Assembly: GCA_029934695.1 (NCBI GenBank)
Contig: JAOZLU010000425.1
Location: 1-6,282 of the forward strand
Source: Desulfobacterales bacterium
Lineage (GTDB): Bacteria > Desulfobacterota > Desulfobacteria > Desulfobacterales > 4be13
DNA length: 6,282 nucleotides
Direction of reading: 5' to 3'
Shown here: positions 5,607-6,282 of the stretch, in pieces
Position numbering within the stretch: the stretch's first letter is position 1
Layout: every line of letters starts with the position of its first letter
The notes under the pieces: generated by a model
What the model was told of the DNA's origin: nothing
Seen by the model: only the letters and a program-made list of their open reading frames with translations
Database searches by the model: none
Translations under genes and position numbers: made by a program

Positions 5607-5628
5607 ATCCGTTTCATCCTCCGATCCG
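5546..5628. repeat. perfect 22-bp inverted repeat with a 39-base loop
   Basis: Bases 5546-5567 are the exact reverse complement of 5607-5628. The arms begin CGGATCGGAGG on the left and end CCTCCGATCCG on the right. The 39 bases between (5568-5606) hold most of direct-repeat copy B. A stem of 22 uninterrupted pairs is far beyond chance in a spacer of this size. It ends 52 bases before the methyltransferase start. No T-run follows, so it is not a standard terminator. It may be a small non-autonomous repeat (REP- or MITE-like), a transcript-processing hairpin or a regulator binding region. Confidence 0.5.
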
Positions 5629-5666
5629 GATATCGTGGACGTAAAAAGATTGTTTGCATGAAATTG

Positions 5667-5673
5667 AAAGGAG
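5667..5673 (+). promoter_or_regulatory. ribosome binding site of the methyltransferase gene
   Basis: AAAGGAG lies seven bases before the ATG at 5681, a strong Shine-Dalgarno match that decides this start. It shows independent translation initiation for the gene after the repeat-rich spacer. No convincing promoter hexamers were found just upstream. Confidence 0.5.
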
Positions 5674-5680
5674 ATCACCG

Positions 5681-6282
5681 ATGGGCCGCTTATTGAATAT
5701 CGTCACGCCTTTGCATCAGATGACCACGCGCAGTTATATTGATCGGATGACAGATGACAAAGTTCACTGTATGCTGAAGGCCAAGGAATACGAATCCGAT
5801 TACTGGGACGGAGACCGGCGCTATGGCTACGGCGGCTATAAATATATTGATGACCGGTGGAAAAAGGTTGCCCGTCCATTGATAGAAATCTATGACCTCA
5901 AACCCGATGCCAGGATATTGGATGTGGGCTGCGGCAAGGCGTTTTTGCTCTATGAACTGAAGCGGCTTTTGCCTGATGCCGAGATTGTCGGTTTTGACAT
6001 TTCCCGCCATGGTCTGGCAGATGCCAAAAAGGAAGTCCGGGATAATCTTTTCCAATACAGGGCGCAGGATGTTTACCCCTGGGGAGATGATTATTTCGAT
6101 CTGGTCATTTCGCTTGGCTGTCTGCATAATCTGAGACTTTTTGAATTGGAAACCGCTGTCAGAGAGATTGAACGGGTCGGTAAAAATAAATATGTCATGC
6201 TTGAAAGCTATCGCAACGAACAGGAGCTGTTCAATCTCCAGTGCTGGGCACTGACCTGTGAGTCGTTTTTCGATACTGCCGA
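5681..6282 (+). CDS. class I SAM-dependent methyltransferase, 3' partial
   Basis: The frame is open for 200 codons from the ATG at 5681 to the window edge, where the gene is cut. After an N-terminal extension of about 77 residues rich in aromatic and charged residues (YWDGDRRYGYGGYKYIDDRW, 41-60), a Rossmann-type methyltransferase domain begins. Motif I is ILDVGCGKAFLL (79-90), with Ala87 where the third Gly of GxGxG usually stands. Motif II is EIVGFDIS (101-108), whose Asp106 should bind the SAM ribose. QDVYPWGDDYFDLVISLGCLHN (129-150) covers motifs III-IV, and YVMLES (171-176) is a later core strand. Known role of the fold: transfer of a methyl group from SAM. Within a glycan cluster, O- or N-methylation of a sugar or a precursor is plausible, but the acceptor is not identifiable. 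The C-terminus is missing, so total length is unknown. Confidence 0.5.
   Translation, partial: MGRLLNIVTPLHQMTTRSYIDRMTDDKVHCMLKAKEYESDYWDGDRRYGYGGYKYIDDRWKKVARPLIEIYDLKPDARILDVGCGKAFLLYELKRLLPDAEIVGFDISRHGLADAKKEVRDNLFQYRAQDVYPWGDDYFDLVISLGCLHNLRLFELETAVREIERVGKNKYVMLESYRNEQELFNLQCWALTCESFFDTA

Noticed and set aside
5517..5628. CRISPR array
   Set aside because: There are only two imperfect direct copies of unequal length, no regular spacers and no cas genes.
5690..6127. 145-residue minus-strand ORF
   Set aside because: It is antisense to the methyltransferase domain, which has a strong ribosome binding site and SAM motifs.

Overview
The window looks like part of a surface-polysaccharide (O-antigen, capsule or glycan) gene cluster from a moderate-GC Gram-negative bacterium. 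All convincing genes are on the + strand and tightly packed. The mix of nucleotide-sugar enzymes, toxin-antitoxin (TA) pairs and short repeats would suit an environmental Deltaproteobacterium/Desulfobacterota, but that placement is only an impression.

Layout. (1) 1-692: the C-terminal two-thirds of an extended-SDR nucleotide-sugar epimerase/dehydratase; its N-terminus lies before the window. (2) 689-1185: a HicB-like antitoxin gene followed by a HicA-like toxin gene, joined to the SDR gene and to each other by ATGA overlaps. (3) 1204-4634: four consecutively overlapping genes encoding a split transketolase (N- and C-terminal subunits), a HAD-type phosphatase and an aminoglycoside-phosphotransferase-fold small-molecule kinase. 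(4) 4635-4754: a short spacer with hairpins. (5) 4755-5394: a VapBC-type TA pair with a PIN-domain toxin. (6) 5395-5680: a non-coding stretch with a perfect 22-bp inverted repeat and imperfect direct repeats. (7) 5681-6282: the start of a class I SAM-dependent methyltransferase that runs off the window.

How the genes may work together. The split transketolase can move a two-carbon ketol unit onto a sugar or sugar phosphate. The kinase and HAD phosphatase could then relocate the phosphate, as in ADP/GDP-heptose synthesis. The SDR enzyme and methyltransferase would tailor an activated sugar or finished glycan. This points to a modified or rare sugar; the product cannot be read from the window, and no isomerase, nucleotidyltransferase or glycosyltransferase is visible here.

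The most striking features are an 11-G homopolymer inside the transketolase C-subunit gene (a possible on/off slippage switch), a HicBA pair sitting without gaps inside a biosynthetic operon, and the repeat-rich spacer before the methyltransferase.
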